DNA of 64,000 bases, taken from NCBI RefSeq assembly GCF_001905505.1, contig NZ_LIPG01000003.1, positions 1,488,001 to 1,552,000 on the forward strand, in the 5' to 3' direction. The notes under the pieces were generated by a model, which was not told where the DNA came from, did not search any database, and was given only the letters and a program-made list of their open reading frames with translations. A program made the translations under genes and the position numbers. Within the stretch, counting starts at the first letter, position 1. Every line of letters starts with the position of its first letter. This document shows, one piece after another, positions 47,178 to 55,829 of this stretch. Origin of the DNA: Streptomyces sp. CB02058 (GTDB lineage: Bacteria; Actinomycetota; Actinomycetes; Streptomycetales; Streptomycetaceae).

Positions 47178-47265
47178 GGCGGAACGGGTTCAGGCCCGCA
47201 GGGTGGCTCCGCCGTGGACGAGGGCGGAGCGGGTTCAGGCCCGCAGGGTGGCTCCGCCGTCGACG
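47178..47265. repeat. 45-base tandem duplication of the dhbA 3' end
   Basis: Bases 47178-47220 are repeated at 47223-47265 with two differences in 43. The right-hand copy is the true end of dhbA including its stop (47235-47237); the left-hand copy lies after the stop, in the dhbA-dhbC gap, and still encodes GGATLRA followed by a stop in frame. Confidence 0.85.
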
Positions 47266-48023
47266 TAGAGGTCGTGCATGGTGATGTGGCGGGCCCGGTC
47301 GGACACCAGGAAGGCGACCGCGTCGGCTATGTCGGAGGGTTCCGCGATCCGGCCGAGGGGGATTCCGGTGCGGTACGCCGCCGGGTCGCCCTCGACGACG
47401 GCACGGGCGGAGGCCTCCTCCGCACCCGCCGTCCACATGCCGCGCTGCATGTCGGTGAGGGTCGATCCGGGGGACACGGTGTTGCACCGCACGCCCTTGG
47501 GCGCCACTTCGAGGCCGAGGCACTTGGTGAACATCACGGCCGCCGCCTTGGAGGCCGCGTACGCCGCCATGTTCGTACGGGGGATGCCCGCGGCGTTGGA
47601 CGCGACGGTGACGATGCTTCCCGAACCCCGCCCCGCCATGCGGCGGGAGACGGACCGCGACACGTGGAAGACGCCGTTCGTGTTGACGGCGAAGGTGGCC
47701 GCCCACTCCTCGTCCGGCATGTCCGCGACCGCCGAACCGCTCAGGACTCCGGCCACGTTGACCGCGATATCCAGGGGGCCGAGGGTGTCCTCGGTCCGGG
47801 CGACGAGACTTTCGACGGCCGAGGAGTCCGTCACGTCGAGCGCCCGTGCGGCCACCCGGCCGTCGTACACCTTCGCGAGGGCGGCGACACCGTCCTCGGT
47901 CAGGTCGGTGGCGACGACGCGGGCCCCCAGGCCGGCGAGGGCGTGCACGACCGCCTCGCCTATGCCTCCGCCGGCACCCGTCACGAGGGCGAGCCGGCCG
48001 GTGAGTTCCTGCCCTGTGCTCAC
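47235..48023 (-). CDS. dhbA: 2,3-dihydro-2,3-dihydroxybenzoate dehydrogenase
   Basis: A 262-residue short-chain dehydrogenase. It has the TGAGGGIG cofactor motif near residue 15, NVAGVL near 90, the S-x12-YAASK catalytic set (SNAAGIPRTNMAAYAASKAA), and the C-terminal DLYVDGGATLRA. It oxidises the isochorismatase product to 2,3-dihydroxybenzoate. The GTG at 48023 overlaps the stop of the binding-protein gene (GTGA). Context in the dhb operon fixes the assignment among SDRs. Confidence 0.92.
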   Translation of the reverse strand: MSTGQELTGRLALVTGAGGGIGEAVVHALAGLGARVVATDLTEDGVAALAKVYDGRVAARALDVTDSSAVESLVARTEDTLGPLDIAVNVAGVLSGSAVADMPDEEWAATFAVNTNGVFHVSRSVSRRMAGRGSGSIVTVASNAAGIPRTNMAAYAASKAAAVMFTKCLGLEVAPKGVRCNTVSPGSTLTDMQRGMWTAGAEEASARAVVEGDPAAYRTGIPLGRIAEPSDIADAVAFLVSDRARHITMHDLYVDGGATLRA

Positions 48024-49000
48024 TTGACCATGGCCTTCCGGATGTCTTCGAGCACCGATACGGCCGCCTGGGCGCCGCCGAGGCTGGTCCACTTGGTGCC
48101 GTCGACGACCGTGGCGTGCTTGTCGCGCACGGCGCCCAGCTGCTGGTAGGCGGGCTTCTCCGCCAGCTGGTCCAGGAGGTCGGCGTCGGTGCCCGCGTCG
48201 AGGGAGCCGATGAACAGCCAGTCGCCGTCGATCTCCTTGAGGTTCTCGTCGCTGAGCGGCGTCGAGTGGCCCTCGCCCTGGTCCTTCTGGATGCCCGGGC
48301 GGGTGAAGCCGAGGTCCTTCAGGACGTCGCTGATGAAGACGCCCTGCTGCATGACGGCGGTGCCCTTGGCCGAGTAGCGGGCGACGGACACGCTCGCGCC
48401 CGCCTGCGAGCCGAGGTCGGTCTTGAGGGCCGCGGCCTCGGTCTCGTAGCCGGCGAGGAACTTCTCGGCCTCGTTGGCCTTGCCCAGCGTCGAGCCGGTG
48501 AGCTGGAGGGCCTTCTTCCAGTCCTTGGTGCTGCCGATGGTGACGACGGTGGGCGCGATCTTCCGGAGCTGCGCGAGCACCTGCTCGTCGGCGAGCTGCC
48601 CGGCGAGGATCACGTCCGGCTTCGCCTGCACCACCTTCTCGATGTCGGGGCCGGTCACGGCGCCCACCACGGGGATGCCCTTCGCCTGGTCCGCGAGGTA
48701 CTGGGGCGCGCCCTTCTGGCCGCGTCCCGCGGTCAGGCCCACCGGCTCGACACCCAGGGCGAGGGACGCGTCCAGGTCCATCTCGCTGAGCGCGACCACG
48801 CGTTCCGGCGCCGCGGGAACCTTCACCTTGGTCCCGGTGGCGTCGGTGACCTGGGTGGTCGCCGAGGCGTCCGCTCCGGCGGTCCCGGCTTTGTCCTCGG
48901 ATCCACAGGCGCTCAGGGCGAGAGCGCCAAGGGCGAGCAGCGTGGCGGATGCGACAGGACGTGCGATAAGGCGGGACGAGAAGGACGAATACGGCGCCAT
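48020..49000 (-). CDS. fepB: Ferric-siderophore-binding lipoprotein
   Basis: A 326-residue FecB/FepB-type binding protein. A signal peptide with lipobox LSAC (Cys about residue 29) is followed by VPAAPERVVALSEMDLDASLALGVEPVGL, KPDVILAGQLADEQVLAQL and a second lobe; the long helix between lobes (DWKKALQLTGSTLGKANEAEKFLAGYE) is typical. It should deliver the catecholate iron complex to the divergent fepD-fepG-fepC importer. First gene of the siderophore operon, starting at ATG 49000 behind GGAGATCC; it shares the intergenic iron box with fepD. Confidence 0.9.
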   Translation of the reverse strand: MAPYSSFSSRLIARPVASATLLALGALALSACGSEDKAGTAGADASATTQVTDATGTKVKVPAAPERVVALSEMDLDASLALGVEPVGLTAGRGQKGAPQYLADQAKGIPVVGAVTGPDIEKVVQAKPDVILAGQLADEQVLAQLRKIAPTVVTIGSTKDWKKALQLTGSTLGKANEAEKFLAGYETEAAALKTDLGSQAGASVSVARYSAKGTAVMQQGVFISDVLKDLGFTRPGIQKDQGEGHSTPLSDENLKEIDGDWLFIGSLDAGTDADLLDQLAEKPAYQQLGAVRDKHATVVDGTKWTSLGGAQAAVSVLEDIRKAMVK

Positions 49001-49144
49001 GGCCTTGGATCTCCGTTTGCGTTCGGACGATTCCCGTTCCGGCCGGGGTGCTCTCCGAGGTCGTACAAGGAGAGAAGCAGTGCACATCACGCCACTTCAG
49101 GGCATGGGTGTGCCCTGGGACCCGGCGGAACCGGACGAGCTGAC

Positions 49145-49163
49145 TTAGGTTAGGCTACCCTTA
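49145..49163. promoter_or_regulatory. Iron box between fepB and fepD, overlapping the fepD start codon
   Basis: TTAGGTTAGGCTACCCTTA matches the consensus at 17 of 19 positions. Its last base is the A of the fepD ATG (49163). It lies 144 bases upstream of fepB and is the only box found in this intergenic region, so it probably controls both operons. Confidence 0.9.
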
Positions 49164-50248
49164 TGTCGATAGCGCAAGGGGGTCCGGGGAGAACAGCCGG
49201 ATCCCGCCCCTCGGAAGTCCCCCCGCCCCAGGGGCGGCCAACTGCATGGTTCGCCACGGGACTTCTCCTTCTGCTCGCGGCCCTCGTGCTGCTCTCCCTC
49301 GTCATCGGCACCGGCGCGAGCACGGTCGGACGCGCCTGGGACTTCGTCCTCGGAGACCCCGCCGCCCGCGCCGACGCCCAGGTCCGGCTGGCCGTCATGG
49401 ACGTACGCCTGCCGCGCACGCTCGCCGCCGTCCTCGTCGGCACCTGCCTCGGCGCCGCCGGATGCCTGCTCCAGGCCGCCACCCGCAATCCGCTCGCCGA
49501 GACGGGCCTGCTGGGCGTCAACTCGGGCGCCGCGTTCGCCGTTGTGCTCGGGCTCACCTTCTTCGGCGCCGACTCCCCGGGCGCGCTGCTCGTATGGGCG
49601 CTGACCGGAGGCATGGCCGCGAGCGCCGTCGTCCTGCTCTTCGCCGCGTCGGGACGCACCGCGGGCTCACCGCTGCGTCTCGTCCTGGCCGGATCGGCAC
49701 TGGGCGCCACCTTCCACGGATGCACCTCCTACGTCCTGCTCGGCACCCAGTCGACCTTCGACACCTACCGGTACTGGACGATCGGCTCGCTCGCGGGAGT
49801 CGAGACCTCCGACCTCGTCCCCCTGCTGCCCCTGGTGGCGCTCGGCCTGCTCACCGCGCTCGGCTGCGCCCGCCCCCTCTCGGCGCTCGGCCTCGGGGAC
49901 GACGGCGCCCGCTCACTCGGCCACCACCCGGGCCGCATACGGCTCGTCGTCGCCGGAGCGGTCTCGCTGCTCGCCGGCTGCGCGGTAGCGGTGGCCGGTC
50001 CCATCGCCTTCCTGGGCCTCCTCGCCCCGTACGCCGCGAGGGCGCTGACGGGGCCGCGCATGACGGCCCAACTCGTCCTGTCCGCACTGATCGCGGCCGA
50101 CATCATGATCCTCGCCGACATCCTCGCCCGGATCGTCATCCGCCCCTGGGAGACCCCCGTCAGCGTGCTGCTCGCCTTCGTCGGCGGTCCCCTGCTCATC
50201 TGGATCGCCCGTTCCTCCCGCCTGTCCACCGCGGGGGCCGAGGCATGA
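49163..50248 (+). CDS. fepD: Ferric-siderophore ABC importer, permease (FecCD family)
   Basis: A 361-residue membrane protein with about nine to ten helices. FecCD hallmarks are VRLPRTLAAVLVGTCLGAAGCLLQAATRNPLAETGLLGVNSGAAFAVV (split here only for description), ARSLG and GPIAFLGLLAPYAARALTG. The only in-frame start that keeps the first helix is ATG 49163, which has no ribosome site and lies on the iron box, so the mRNA may be leaderless. Its stop overlaps the fepG start by four bases. Confidence 0.9.
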   Translation: MSIAQGGPGRTAGSRPSEVPPPQGRPTAWFATGLLLLLAALVLLSLVIGTGASTVGRAWDFVLGDPAARADAQVRLAVMDVRLPRTLAAVLVGTCLGAAGCLLQAATRNPLAETGLLGVNSGAAFAVVLGLTFFGADSPGALLVWALTGGMAASAVVLLFAASGRTAGSPLRLVLAGSALGATFHGCTSYVLLGTQSTFDTYRYWTIGSLAGVETSDLVPLLPLVALGLLTALGCARPLSALGLGDDGARSLGHHPGRIRLVVAGAVSLLAGCAVAVAGPIAFLGLLAPYAARALTGPRMTAQLVLSALIAADIMILADILARIVIRPWETPVSVLLAFVGGPLLIWIARSSRLSTAGAEA

Positions 50249-51330
50249 CCGCCCCCGGGACGACGGCGGCCCCGGCTCCCGTCGCGGACGTGACACCCCC
50301 CGACAGCACCGTGCTGCGCACCGGGACGCTGTCCTGGCTCGTGCCGCGCCGCAGCGCGCTCGCCGCCGCGCTCCTCGTGCCGCTGCTCGCGGTCCTCGTC
50401 GCCCTCGCGGTGATGGCGAGTTCGACCGGCATGAGCCTGTCCCAGACCCTCTCGGGACTCCTCGGCACCGGGGACGCCGGAACCGTCATGATCGTGCGGG
50501 ACTTCCGGCTGCCCCGGATCTTCGCCGGGCTCATGGTCGGTGCCGCAATCGGCATCGCGGGCTGCCTCACCCAGACCCTGGCCGGCAACCGCCTCGCCAC
50601 CCCCGACCTCGTCGGCGTCAACGACGGTGCCACGGCCGCCGTGATCGCCGCCGCCGCGGGCTCCACCACCGGCATGGTGGGCGACTGGTGGCTCGGCCCG
50701 ATCGGCGCCGTCGCCGCCGCCGCGATCGTCGTCCTGTGCGCGGGCGGAGCCGGAACCGCCGGATACCGCGTCCTGGTGACCGGCATCGGCGTCTCCACCT
50801 TCATCGGCGCCGTGAGCGACCTGATCATGTCCCGCGAGAACGACAACACCGCGGGTGGCGTCTTCCTCTGGACCGTGGGCAGCCTCAACGGCCGGGACTG
50901 GGGCGTCGGTACACCCCTGGCGCTCGTCCTGCTGTTCCTCGTCCCGCTCGCCCTCGCGGTCGGACACCGGCTCCAACTGCTGCGCTTCGACGACGACGTG
51001 GCCGCCTCGCTCGGCGTGGACCTGCGCCGGCTGCGTGCCTGCGCGCTGGCACTCGCCGTCGCCCTCGCGGGCACGGCCGTCGGCGTCGGCGGTCCGATCG
51101 CCTTCGTGGCCCTCGCCGCCCCGATCCTCGCCCAGCGCCTGTCGGGACCCACCCGGGTCCCGGTCATGGGCTCGGCGCTGACCGGTGCCGCCCTGATCGC
51201 CGCGGCCGACGCGCTCGGACGTGTCGCCGCCCCGGTCGAACTCCCCGTCGGCGTCGTCACCAGCGTCCTCGGCGGCCCCTTCCTGCTCTGGGTCCTGTTC
51301 CGCCCGGACCGTGCCACCGGAAAGGCATGA
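50245..51330 (+). CDS. fepG: Ferric-siderophore ABC importer, second permease (FecCD family)
   Basis: A 361-residue FecCD protein, partner of the preceding permease. It shows DFRLPRIFAGLMVGAAIGIAG, NRLATPDLVGVNDGA, SLGVDLRRLRA and GGPIAFVALAAPILAQRL. Two different permeases encoded in tandem are the usual arrangement for catecholate importers (FepD/FepG). ATGA overlaps with both neighbours show translational coupling. Confidence 0.9.
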   Translation: MTAPGTTAAPAPVADVTPPDSTVLRTGTLSWLVPRRSALAAALLVPLLAVLVALAVMASSTGMSLSQTLSGLLGTGDAGTVMIVRDFRLPRIFAGLMVGAAIGIAGCLTQTLAGNRLATPDLVGVNDGATAAVIAAAAGSTTGMVGDWWLGPIGAVAAAAIVVLCAGGAGTAGYRVLVTGIGVSTFIGAVSDLIMSRENDNTAGGVFLWTVGSLNGRDWGVGTPLALVLLFLVPLALAVGHRLQLLRFDDDVAASLGVDLRRLRACALALAVALAGTAVGVGGPIAFVALAAPILAQRLSGPTRVPVMGSALTGAALIAAADALGRVAAPVELPVGVVTSVLGGPFLLWVLFRPDRATGKA

Positions 51331-52157
51331 CCACTCCCATGACCGAAACCTCCCGTGAGACCGCCCCCGGGCTCGAGATCACCGCACTGCACGCCGGATA
51401 CCCCGGCCGGCCCGTCGTCGAGAATGTCGGTCTCACCGTGCCCGCGGGCCAGGTCGTCGCGATCGTCGGCCCCAACGGCTGCGGGAAGTCCACCCTGCTG
51501 CGCACCGTCGCACGCCTGCACCGCCCCGACTCGGGAACCGTCAGGGTCGGCGGCGAGGACATCTGGGGGCTCGGCAGGCGCCGGGCCGCCCACCGCGTCG
51601 CCCTGCTGCCACAGTCGCCGCGCGCCCCCGAGGCCGTCACCGTCGCGGGGCTCGTACGCTACGGCCGCCACCCCCAGCAGGGCCTCCTGCGCCAGTGGTC
51701 CCGGGAGGACGAGCACGCCGTACGCGACGCGCTGGAGGCCACCGGAACGACGGAACTGGCCGCGGAGCGCCTCGACAGGCTCTCCGGCGGCCAGCGCCAG
51801 CGGTGCTGGCTCGCGATGGTCCTCGCCCAGCACACCCCGGTCATCCTGCTCGACGAACCGACCAGCGCCCTCGACCTCGGCCACGCCGTGGAAGTCCTGG
51901 AACTGGTACGGGAGGTCGCCGCCACCGGACGCACCGTCGTCATGGTGCAGCACGACCTGGTGGCCGCGTCCCGCTACGCCGACCTCCTCGTCGCCATGAA
52001 GGACGGACGGGTCGTCGCCCGGGGCAAGCCGGACGAGACGGTCGACGAGACCCTGGTGAAGGAGCTCTACGGGCTGGACGCCGACATCCTGCGCGCACCC
52101 GGCGACGCGGCGCCCGTCGTGGTGCCGAGGAGCCGCGCCCTCACGAAGCGGATGTGA
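51327..52157 (+). CDS. fepC: Ferric-siderophore ABC importer, ATP-binding protein
   Basis: A 276-residue ATPase. Walker A GPNGCGKST (near residue 50), Q-loop LPQSPRAPEAVTV, signature LSGGQRQRCW, Walker B VILLDEPTSALDLGH and the switch His in VMVQHD are complete. It drives the permease pair encoded before it. A second ATG (51339) is possible but the first is coupled to fepG. The gene ends 17 bases inside the convergent MFS gene, with no terminator between them. Confidence 0.92.
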   Translation: MTTPMTETSRETAPGLEITALHAGYPGRPVVENVGLTVPAGQVVAIVGPNGCGKSTLLRTVARLHRPDSGTVRVGGEDIWGLGRRRAAHRVALLPQSPRAPEAVTVAGLVRYGRHPQQGLLRQWSREDEHAVRDALEATGTTELAAERLDRLSGGQRQRCWLAMVLAQHTPVILLDEPTSALDLGHAVEVLELVREVAATGRTVVMVQHDLVAASRYADLLVAMKDGRVVARGKPDETVDETLVKELYGLDADILRAPGDAAPVVVPRSRALTKRM

Positions 52158-53499
52158 CGGCCTTCGGCTTCCGTGCCACCGGACGCGACGGCCTGGTGCG
52201 GGGGCCGAAGACGGCCAGGGCGACCGCGCCCACCATCCAGACACCCGCGATGAAGTAGAAGACGCTCTGGTAGCCGGTGCGGTTGTAGAGCGCGGCGATG
52301 ATCAGCGGGCCCGCCGCGTTCGACAGCCGGCCGATCCCGTAGGTGATGCCCGTGCCCAGCGAGCGGCTCCGGGTGTCGAAGAGCTCGGGGGAGTAGGCGT
52401 ACGCGAGGGCGGTGTAGCCGCGCTCGAAGAGGTTCACCAGGAAGCCGAAGATCACGATCAGGACCGGGTCGAAGGTCAGCCCGTACAGCAGACCGCAGGT
52501 GGCGATGACCACGCCGAAGGCGACGAGACACCACTTGCGCTCGAACCGGTCGGTGACCAGGGAGGCCAGGAAGGAGCCCAGGGGCGCGCCGACGGTGGTG
52601 AGGGCGATGTAGAAGACGGACTTCTCGACGCTGAAGCCCTCCTCGGACAGCAGGGTCGGCGCGAAGCTGGAGTAGCCGAAGAAGCCGATGGTCTGGGTCA
52701 CCCACAGGACGGTCAGCAGGAGCGTCGGCGCGAGGTACCGCTTCTGCAGCAGCAGACGCACCGGAGCCTTGACGGCCGGGGGCTCCTCCACCGGCTCCGC
52801 GGGTTCGGCCAGCGGCCCCTTCTCGGCGATCACCGAGGCCTCGATCTCACGCAGGACCGCGTCGGCCGCCGCGTGGTCGCCCCGGCTCTCGTGCCAGCGG
52901 GGGGACTCCTTGAGGTGCCTGGCGAACAGGACGAGGACGACGCCGAGGGCGCCCCACAGGTACACCAGCCGCCAGGACCAGTCGCTGAGCGGGACGACGA
53001 AGCTGGCGATCAGATTGGTGGCCGGTGTGCCGCAGATGCCGATGACCATCGCGTACGCCTGGTACTTGCCCCGGACCGCGGCCGGATACAGCTCGTTGAC
53101 GTAGATGACCGCCACGACGGTCATCGCGGACAGGCCCGCCGAGGTGAGCACCCGGAAGACGCCCAGCGAGAAGATGTCCCACGAGAACACCGACACGAAC
53201 GAGAAGAACCCGAAGAACAGGATGGTGCGGAGCAGGGTCGTCTTGCGGCCCCACCGGTCGGCCAGGGCTCCGGCGACGATGGAGCCGATGAACATGCCGA
53301 CGAACGACAGCGAGGTCACGTAGGCGACCTGGCTTACCGTCACGCCCCACAGGTCGACCAGCTTGGGAGCGGTCGTCGCGAAGCTGTTGATGTCCGCGAA
53401 CTCGAAGAAGTAGGCGAACGCGATGGCGAGCAGAGTGGTCTTGTGGAAGCGGGAGATCGGCAGTCGGTCCAGCCGGTTCGCCGAATTGGCGTGCTGCAT
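52141..53499 (-). CDS. MFS transporter, probably for an aromatic acid
   Basis: A 452-residue major-facilitator protein with 12 predicted helices and the loop motif GALADRWGRKTTL (near residue 85) and its second copy SLVTDRFERKWCL. The N-terminal FEFADINSFATTAPKLVDLWGVT and mid-loop PRWHESRG recall sugar/aromatic-acid:H+ symporters. It is 44 bases after the LigI-like gene on the same strand, so an uptake role for the aromatic substrate or intermediate fits better than siderophore export. Start ATG 53499; the longer open frame upstream is not coding. Confidence 0.82.
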   Translation of the reverse strand: MQHANSANRLDRLPISRFHKTTLLAIAFAYFFEFADINSFATTAPKLVDLWGVTVSQVAYVTSLSFVGMFIGSIVAGALADRWGRKTTLLRTILFFGFFSFVSVFSWDIFSLGVFRVLTSAGLSAMTVVAVIYVNELYPAAVRGKYQAYAMVIGICGTPATNLIASFVVPLSDWSWRLVYLWGALGVVLVLFARHLKESPRWHESRGDHAAADAVLREIEASVIAEKGPLAEPAEPVEEPPAVKAPVRLLLQKRYLAPTLLLTVLWVTQTIGFFGYSSFAPTLLSEEGFSVEKSVFYIALTTVGAPLGSFLASLVTDRFERKWCLVAFGVVIATCGLLYGLTFDPVLIVIFGFLVNLFERGYTALAYAYSPELFDTRSRSLGTGITYGIGRLSNAAGPLIIAALYNRTGYQSVFYFIAGVWMVGAVALAVFGPRTRPSRPVARKPKAVTSAS

Positions 53500-53543
53500 G
53501 GGACGGTCCCTGTCGGAGTGCGGGTGCGGGGGTGCGGAGGGGG

Positions 53544-54464
53544 TCAGACGTCTTCGCCGGGCCAGTAGAGGCGCATCGGGTTGTCGACGAGGAGCTTGTG
53601 CTGCTGCTCGGGCGTGACCGCGACCCGCGGCACGTGGTCGACCAGGAGCCCGTCGTCGGGCATGTGACCGGTGAGGTTGGGGTGGGGCCAGTCCGTGCCC
53701 CACAGCACGCGGTCCGGGAACTCCTCGATCACACGGCGGCCGAAGGGCACCACGTCGGTGTAGGCGTGCCGCTCCCCGTCGAGAGCGGGGGGCCCGGTCA
53801 CGCTGAGGCGCTCGGGGCAGGTCACCTTCACCCAGACGTCGTGCGCGCCGACGAAGCGCAGGAAGCGGTCGAACTGCGGTCCGTCCGCCGGAAGGTCCAC
53901 ATCCGGCCGGCCCATGTGGTCCACCACGAGGGGAGCGGGCAGGGAGCCGAAGAAGCCCTCCAGCTCGGGCAGATCAGCGCTCTCGAAGTAGAGCACGATG
54001 TGCCAGCCGAGCGGAGCGATCTTCTTCGCGATCGTCCGCAGGTCCTCCTTCGGGGAGGTGTCGACCAGACGGCGCAGGAAGTTGAAGCGCACTCCACGCA
54101 CCCCGGCGGCGTCCAGCTCCCGCAGTTCGGCGTCGGAGATGCCGGGCCGTACGGTCGCGATGCCGCGTGCCCTGCCACCGGACGCGCGGACGGCGTCCGT
54201 CATCGCGGTGTTGTCCGCACCGTGGCAGGTGGCCTGGACGATGACGGCACGGCTCACGCCCAAGTGGGCGTGCAGTGACGCGAGTTGCGTCTTGCTCGCG
54301 TCACAGGGCGTGTATTTGCGCTCCGGCGCGAAGGGGAACTCGGCCTGCGGCCCGAACACATGGCAGTGGGCGTCGACCGTGCCCCGCGGCAGCCGGAACG
54401 ACGGCGTGGACGGATCCTGGTACCAGTTCAGCCAGCCCGGTGTCCTGGGCGAAGGCGCACTCAT
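53544..54464 (-). CDS. ligI: 2-Pyrone-4,6-dicarboxylate lactonase-like amidohydrolase (LigI type)
   Basis: A 306-residue TIM-barrel hydrolase. The start GTVDAHCHVFGPQAEFPFAPERKYTP (H33 and H35) and the late VLWGTDWPHPN with D258 are the LigI pattern; characterised LigI hydrolyses 2-pyrone-4,6-dicarboxylate to 4-oxalomesaconate without metal. Barrel residues such as VVDHMGRPD and QATCHGADN are also present. The gene before it is LigJ-like, the next enzyme in the route, which strengthens the call. It may also act on a related lactone. Confidence 0.85.
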   Translation of the reverse strand: MSAPSPRTPGWLNWYQDPSTPSFRLPRGTVDAHCHVFGPQAEFPFAPERKYTPCDASKTQLASLHAHLGVSRAVIVQATCHGADNTAMTDAVRASGGRARGIATVRPGISDAELRELDAAGVRGVRFNFLRRLVDTSPKEDLRTIAKKIAPLGWHIVLYFESADLPELEGFFGSLPAPLVVDHMGRPDVDLPADGPQFDRFLRFVGAHDVWVKVTCPERLSVTGPPALDGERHAYTDVVPFGRRVIEEFPDRVLWGTDWPHPNLTGHMPDDGLLVDHVPRVAVTPEQQHKLLVDNPMRLYWPGEDV

Positions 54465-54593
54465 GAGAACTCCTGTGGTTCATGGGGGGACGTCGGTGCG
54501 GTGGTGCGTGTCCGTCCGGACGCGCGGAGCGGAGCGGCGCCCAGGTACGCGGGATCGGCGAGCGTCGGCCACGGGCGGGCTCCGCCCGCGGGT

Positions 54594-55619
54594 TCAGCGG
54601 CCCTGGAGCTTCAGCAGGGCGTCGAGGCGCGGGTACACGGAGCGGGCATTGTGCTCCTGGATGTCGGAGAGGTCCTTCTCGGGCAGCCCTGCGGCCTCGG
54701 CGTAGCGGCGGGTGTCGTCGAAATGATGGCCGGTCCGGGGGTCGATGTCGCGGACGGCGCCGATCATCTCCGAGGCGAAGAGGATGTTCCGGGTGGGCAC
54801 CACGTCGAACAGGAGGTCCGAGCCGGGCTGGTGGTAGACGCAGGTGTCGAAGAAGACGTTGCCGAGGACGTGCTCCTCCAGGGACGGCTTCCCGAGTGCC
54901 ATGGCCAGACCGCGGAACCTGCCCCAGTGATAGGGGACGGCGCCGCCGCCGTGCGGGATGACCAGCCGGAGGGTGGGGAAGTCCGCGAACAGGTCGCCCT
55001 GCACCAGTTGCATGAAGGCGGTGGTGTCGGCGTTGAGATAGTGCGCCCCCGTCGTGTGGAACGCGGGGTTCACGCTGGTGCTGACGTGCACCATCGCGGG
55101 GACGTCGTACTCGGCCATCTTCTCGTACAGGGGGTACCACGAGCGGTCGGTGAGGGGCGGCGCGGTCCAGTGGCCGCCGGAGGGGTCCGGGTTGAGGTTC
55201 AGCGCGACGGCACCGTACTCCTCGACGCACCTGGTGAGTTCCGGTATGCAGGTCGCGGGGTCGACGCCCGGCGACTGGGGGAGCATCGCGGCGGGGACGA
55301 AGCGCTCCGGGAAGAGCCGGCTGACGCGGAAGCACAGCTCGTTGCAGATGGCGGCCCACTCGGAGGAGGTGCTGAAATCACCGACATGGTGGGCCATGAA
55401 CGACGCCCTCGGCGAGAAGACCGTCATGTCGATGCCGCGCTCGTCCATCAGCCGCAGCTGGTTCGACTCGACACTCTCGCGCAGCTCGTCGTCGCTGATC
55501 CTCAGATCTGCCCTTCTCGGCGCGACGGACGGGTCCCCGAGACCGGTGATCTGCTGGTTCCGCCAGGCCTCCAGCGCGGGCGGGGCCGTCGTGTAGTGGC
55601 CGTGGCAGTCGATGATCAT
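54594..55619 (-). CDS. ligJ: 4-Oxalomesaconate hydratase-like enzyme (LigJ type)
   Basis: A 341-residue metal-dependent amidohydrolase. The sequence agrees closely with what I know of Sphingobium LigJ: MIIDCHGHYTTAPPALEAWR (H6, H8), ASFMAHHVGDF, AAMLPQSPGVDPATCIPEL, NLNPDPSGGHW, TTGAHYLNADTTAFMQL, PHGGGAVPYHWGRFRG and ILFASEMIGAVR. LigJ hydrates 4-oxalomesaconate to 4-carboxy-4-hydroxy-2-oxoadipate. It is first in an operon with the LigI-like and MFS genes, behind a GntR-type operator. No aldolase (LigK type) or ring-cleavage gene of this route lies beside it. Confidence 0.88.
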   Translation of the reverse strand: MIIDCHGHYTTAPPALEAWRNQQITGLGDPSVAPRRADLRISDDELRESVESNQLRLMDERGIDMTVFSPRASFMAHHVGDFSTSSEWAAICNELCFRVSRLFPERFVPAAMLPQSPGVDPATCIPELTRCVEEYGAVALNLNPDPSGGHWTAPPLTDRSWYPLYEKMAEYDVPAMVHVSTSVNPAFHTTGAHYLNADTTAFMQLVQGDLFADFPTLRLVIPHGGGAVPYHWGRFRGLAMALGKPSLEEHVLGNVFFDTCVYHQPGSDLLFDVVPTRNILFASEMIGAVRDIDPRTGHHFDDTRRYAEAAGLPEKDLSDIQEHNARSVYPRLDALLKLQGR

Positions 55620-55701
55620 CGCTGTTCCTCTTCGAAGTGCCTGCGTGTACACAGCCGGAGGGCCGCTCCCAGGGCCGTCCGACCCGGCCGGCTGTCACGT
55701 C

Positions 55702-55731
55702 ACCGTAACCGTCGATGAAATTGTTGACAAT
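55702..55731 (-). promoter_or_regulatory. Predicted promoter of the ligJ operon with GntR-type operator
   Basis: On the minus strand TTGTCA (55725-55730) and TACGGT (55702-55707) are 17 bases apart, a good sigma-70-like promoter. The dyad ATTGT-TG-ACAAT (55720-55731) covers the -35 box. Its TTGTTGACAA core fits the TNGTNNACNA type sites bound by FCD-subgroup GntR proteins. Binding of the divergent regulator would block the operon. Confidence 0.7.
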
Positions 55732-55829
55732 ATGCCTGACGAGAAAGTTTCGGGCATCATCGCTGATGGCGCAGCCGTGGAGTCCACGCGGCGCGCGGAT
55801 TTTCCCGACGATGTACGGAAGGCGGAGGG

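Noticed and set aside
52141..53499. MFS gene as the siderophore exporter
   Set aside because: It is convergent to the fep operon, lacks an iron box and follows ligI by 44 bases, so it fits the ligJI operon better.
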